Shown here piece after piece: positions 62,722 to 64,000 of a stretch of 64,000 bases of DNA. This stretch comes from Brachypodius melanocephalos (Eukaryota; Chordata; Aves; Passeriformes; Pycnonotidae), in assembly GCA_013398615.1 (NCBI GenBank), contig VZSR01000055.1:3152883-3216882 (forward strand), given 5' to 3'. The notes under the pieces are model-generated. The model ran no database searches, was not told where the DNA came from, and saw only the letters and a program-made list of their open reading frames with translations. The position numbers were made by a program, and so were the translations under genes. Each line of letters begins with the position of its first letter. Positions within the stretch are counted from its first letter, which is position 1.

Positions 62722-62882
62722 TCAGTCATCAGTTGGATCTGGGAAACAGTCTGAGGCATCTTCCTGGCTTTCCATATCAACTATGACCTCAGGATCCGGC
62801 ATTTCCTCAGCTTCTGCCTGCACTGGTAAGTTTTCTTCCACCAGTGGCTGGGGCTCAACACTTTGGCCAATCTGGGCAGCAT
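62722..62882 (-). CDS. Candidate C-terminal exon with acidic tail (unidentified gene, partial)
   Basis: A strong acceptor (CATTCCTCCCTTTTCCAG|) is followed by an open phase-1 exon of 161 nt ending in TGA. It encodes 52 residues (AAQIGQSVEPQPL ... DCFPDPTDD) that are very rich in Glu, Asp and Pro, with no Tyr, Lys or Arg and no membrane segment. The composition looks like a genuine intracellular acidic tail rather than a random frame. I do not recognise the family. The rest of the gene would lie to the right, mostly beyond the window. Confidence 0.45.
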
Positions 62883-64000
62883 CTGGAAAAGGGAGGAATG
62901 GTTTGTAAGTGCCCACACTGTGGCTCAACCTCATGGAAATTCTCCCTCTGGTCTCTAATGCTGCAGGCTGCCTAATCCACTCAGTCCCCTTGCCCCAGGC
63001 ATCTGCAAGTCAAATTTCAACTTTCTCTGCAACTACTCATCTACTGAGCTATCCATCATGTCTCAGGGCACTTTGGTACTGAAGCTATCTGGCTTCTTAG
63101 TACCAAAGTACTGTAATACTCTTAGTACCAAAACACTAAAGCCAAATCTATTCACTTACATCTGAGTAATTAAAGCTGGCTAACAGCATACATCTAGTTC
63201 TCACCTACTTTCCACATGCATCTGTTTTTCACTTAATTGTAAAAAATCTAAATATGGGCTACTTTTTTATATTCAAACTTATAATGTTTGAATTTTTTAT
63301 TAAAAGCTCTACATTTGAAGCATATTAATATTAAACAATGACCCAAAAGGTTTTTTCCTCTTTCTTGCTCTATGTTCATGAGTAGCATTTAATATTTTGC
63401 AAGCAGAGCAGAGAGCATCCAAGGTTAGACATAAAGCAGAGCAGAGCTACAGGAGGCTCTGCACAGCACAGTGAAGGACATCAGAAATGCAGTGCTGAGA
63501 CCAGGCTGTGACCTATGGAATGTTGCTCCAGTTCATGATGTCTCTACTAAACCTACTTCAGCTCCTACTTCAGCTGATGATGGTCTATCACTAGGGAAGA
63601 TGTTGCCAGCATTTGTGTTTGGAAAGCAAAACTGAGGGAAACATAATGCAAAAAGTGGAGTATTAATATCAAGTACTTACAGAACAGGACATTTCAGAAG
63701 GGTTTTTATCACCACACTCTCTTGACCATATTGTGCTAAAGCTGTGGGGGTTTATGCTCGATTTCTTGGAATAATTTAAAATGTGACCATATTCCCACTC
63801 TAGCCTCAATTTAAGAAAACACACAAGCCTCTGGCTTTGAAGGGATTTGCTGTGTTTACAGCTCAGCATATTGGTTCCTGCTGATCATGTCCTAAAGATG
63901 ACTGCTTACAAAAACAATGCCTATTTTTATAAAATGTTACTGATGAGAAGGGGAGAGGGGTGAGAAAATAGCAGGAAAACTGCTGAGTTTTGGCAGGGGT
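62883..64000. other. Putative intron/intergenic stretch, no exon recognised
   Basis: If the exon ending at 62,882 is real, this is its upstream intron. A donor-like GTAAGT on the minus strand near 63,679 does not give a frame compatible with that exon (a stop intervenes). A short hairpin with arms CTTTGGTACT/AGTACCAAAG lies at 63,071-63,108. Nothing else is supportable. Confidence 0.45.

Noticed and set aside
63678..63745. Possible 61-nt minus-strand exon with GTAAGT donor
   Set aside because: It cannot join the acidic exon at 62,882 in frame. A stop lies just before the required end, and the alternative frame ends in phase 0.

Overview
The window is vertebrate nuclear DNA, almost certainly from a bird. 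The evidence is a clear multi-exon CD2 gene with phase-1 immunoglobulin-type exons, and interspersed repeats that are overwhelmingly CR1-type LINE 3' ends (six copies recognised). I see no Alu, L1 or other mammalian lineage repeats and no bacterial-style gene packing. A passerine is possible from the CR1 texture, but I cannot prove it without a search. Most open reading frames over 60 codons here are chance frames in non-coding DNA.

Layout. Positions 1-39,973 look intergenic. I find no supportable gene, only an (AT)n microsatellite (about 4,722), possible ancient MIR/L2-like fragments (about 6,570, 8,415, 24,690), CR1 fragments (19.3, 25.65, 29.46 and 30.26 kb), a 32-bp minisatellite interrupted by a 100-N assembly gap (33,886-34,136), two short CpG-containing hairpins (35.07-35.15 kb) and a strong inverted repeat of about 100 bp (37,731-37,832). 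Positions 39,974-49,232 on the minus strand hold a complete five-exon coding sequence for CD2, the T/NK-cell adhesion receptor: signal peptide, V-type domain 1, C2-type domain 2, transmembrane segment, proline-rich tail. All four splice junctions are phase 1 and the joined frame is 951 nt (316 residues plus stop). Positions 49,233-64,000 are mostly non-coding with two CR1 copies. They also contain two possible terminal exons: an unidentified acidic C-terminal exon on the minus strand (62,722-62,882) and a hydrophobic C-terminal exon on the plus strand (58,727-58,911).

Biology. In mammals CD2 lies near CD58 (its ligand in humans, divergently oriented), IGSF3 and PTGFRN. Here only CD2 is certain. 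The plus-strand candidate at 58.7 kb has the orientation a CD58-like neighbour would have, but I found no convincing Ig exons for it. The most distinctive features are inside CD2 itself: a lysine-rich 8-residue tandem duplication in domain 2, a cytoplasmic tail without the PPPGHR motifs of mammalian CD2 but with an Arg-Pro dipeptide run, and three GGGGCC hexanucleotide units on the opposite strand that underlie that run. I did not find a wholly new system.
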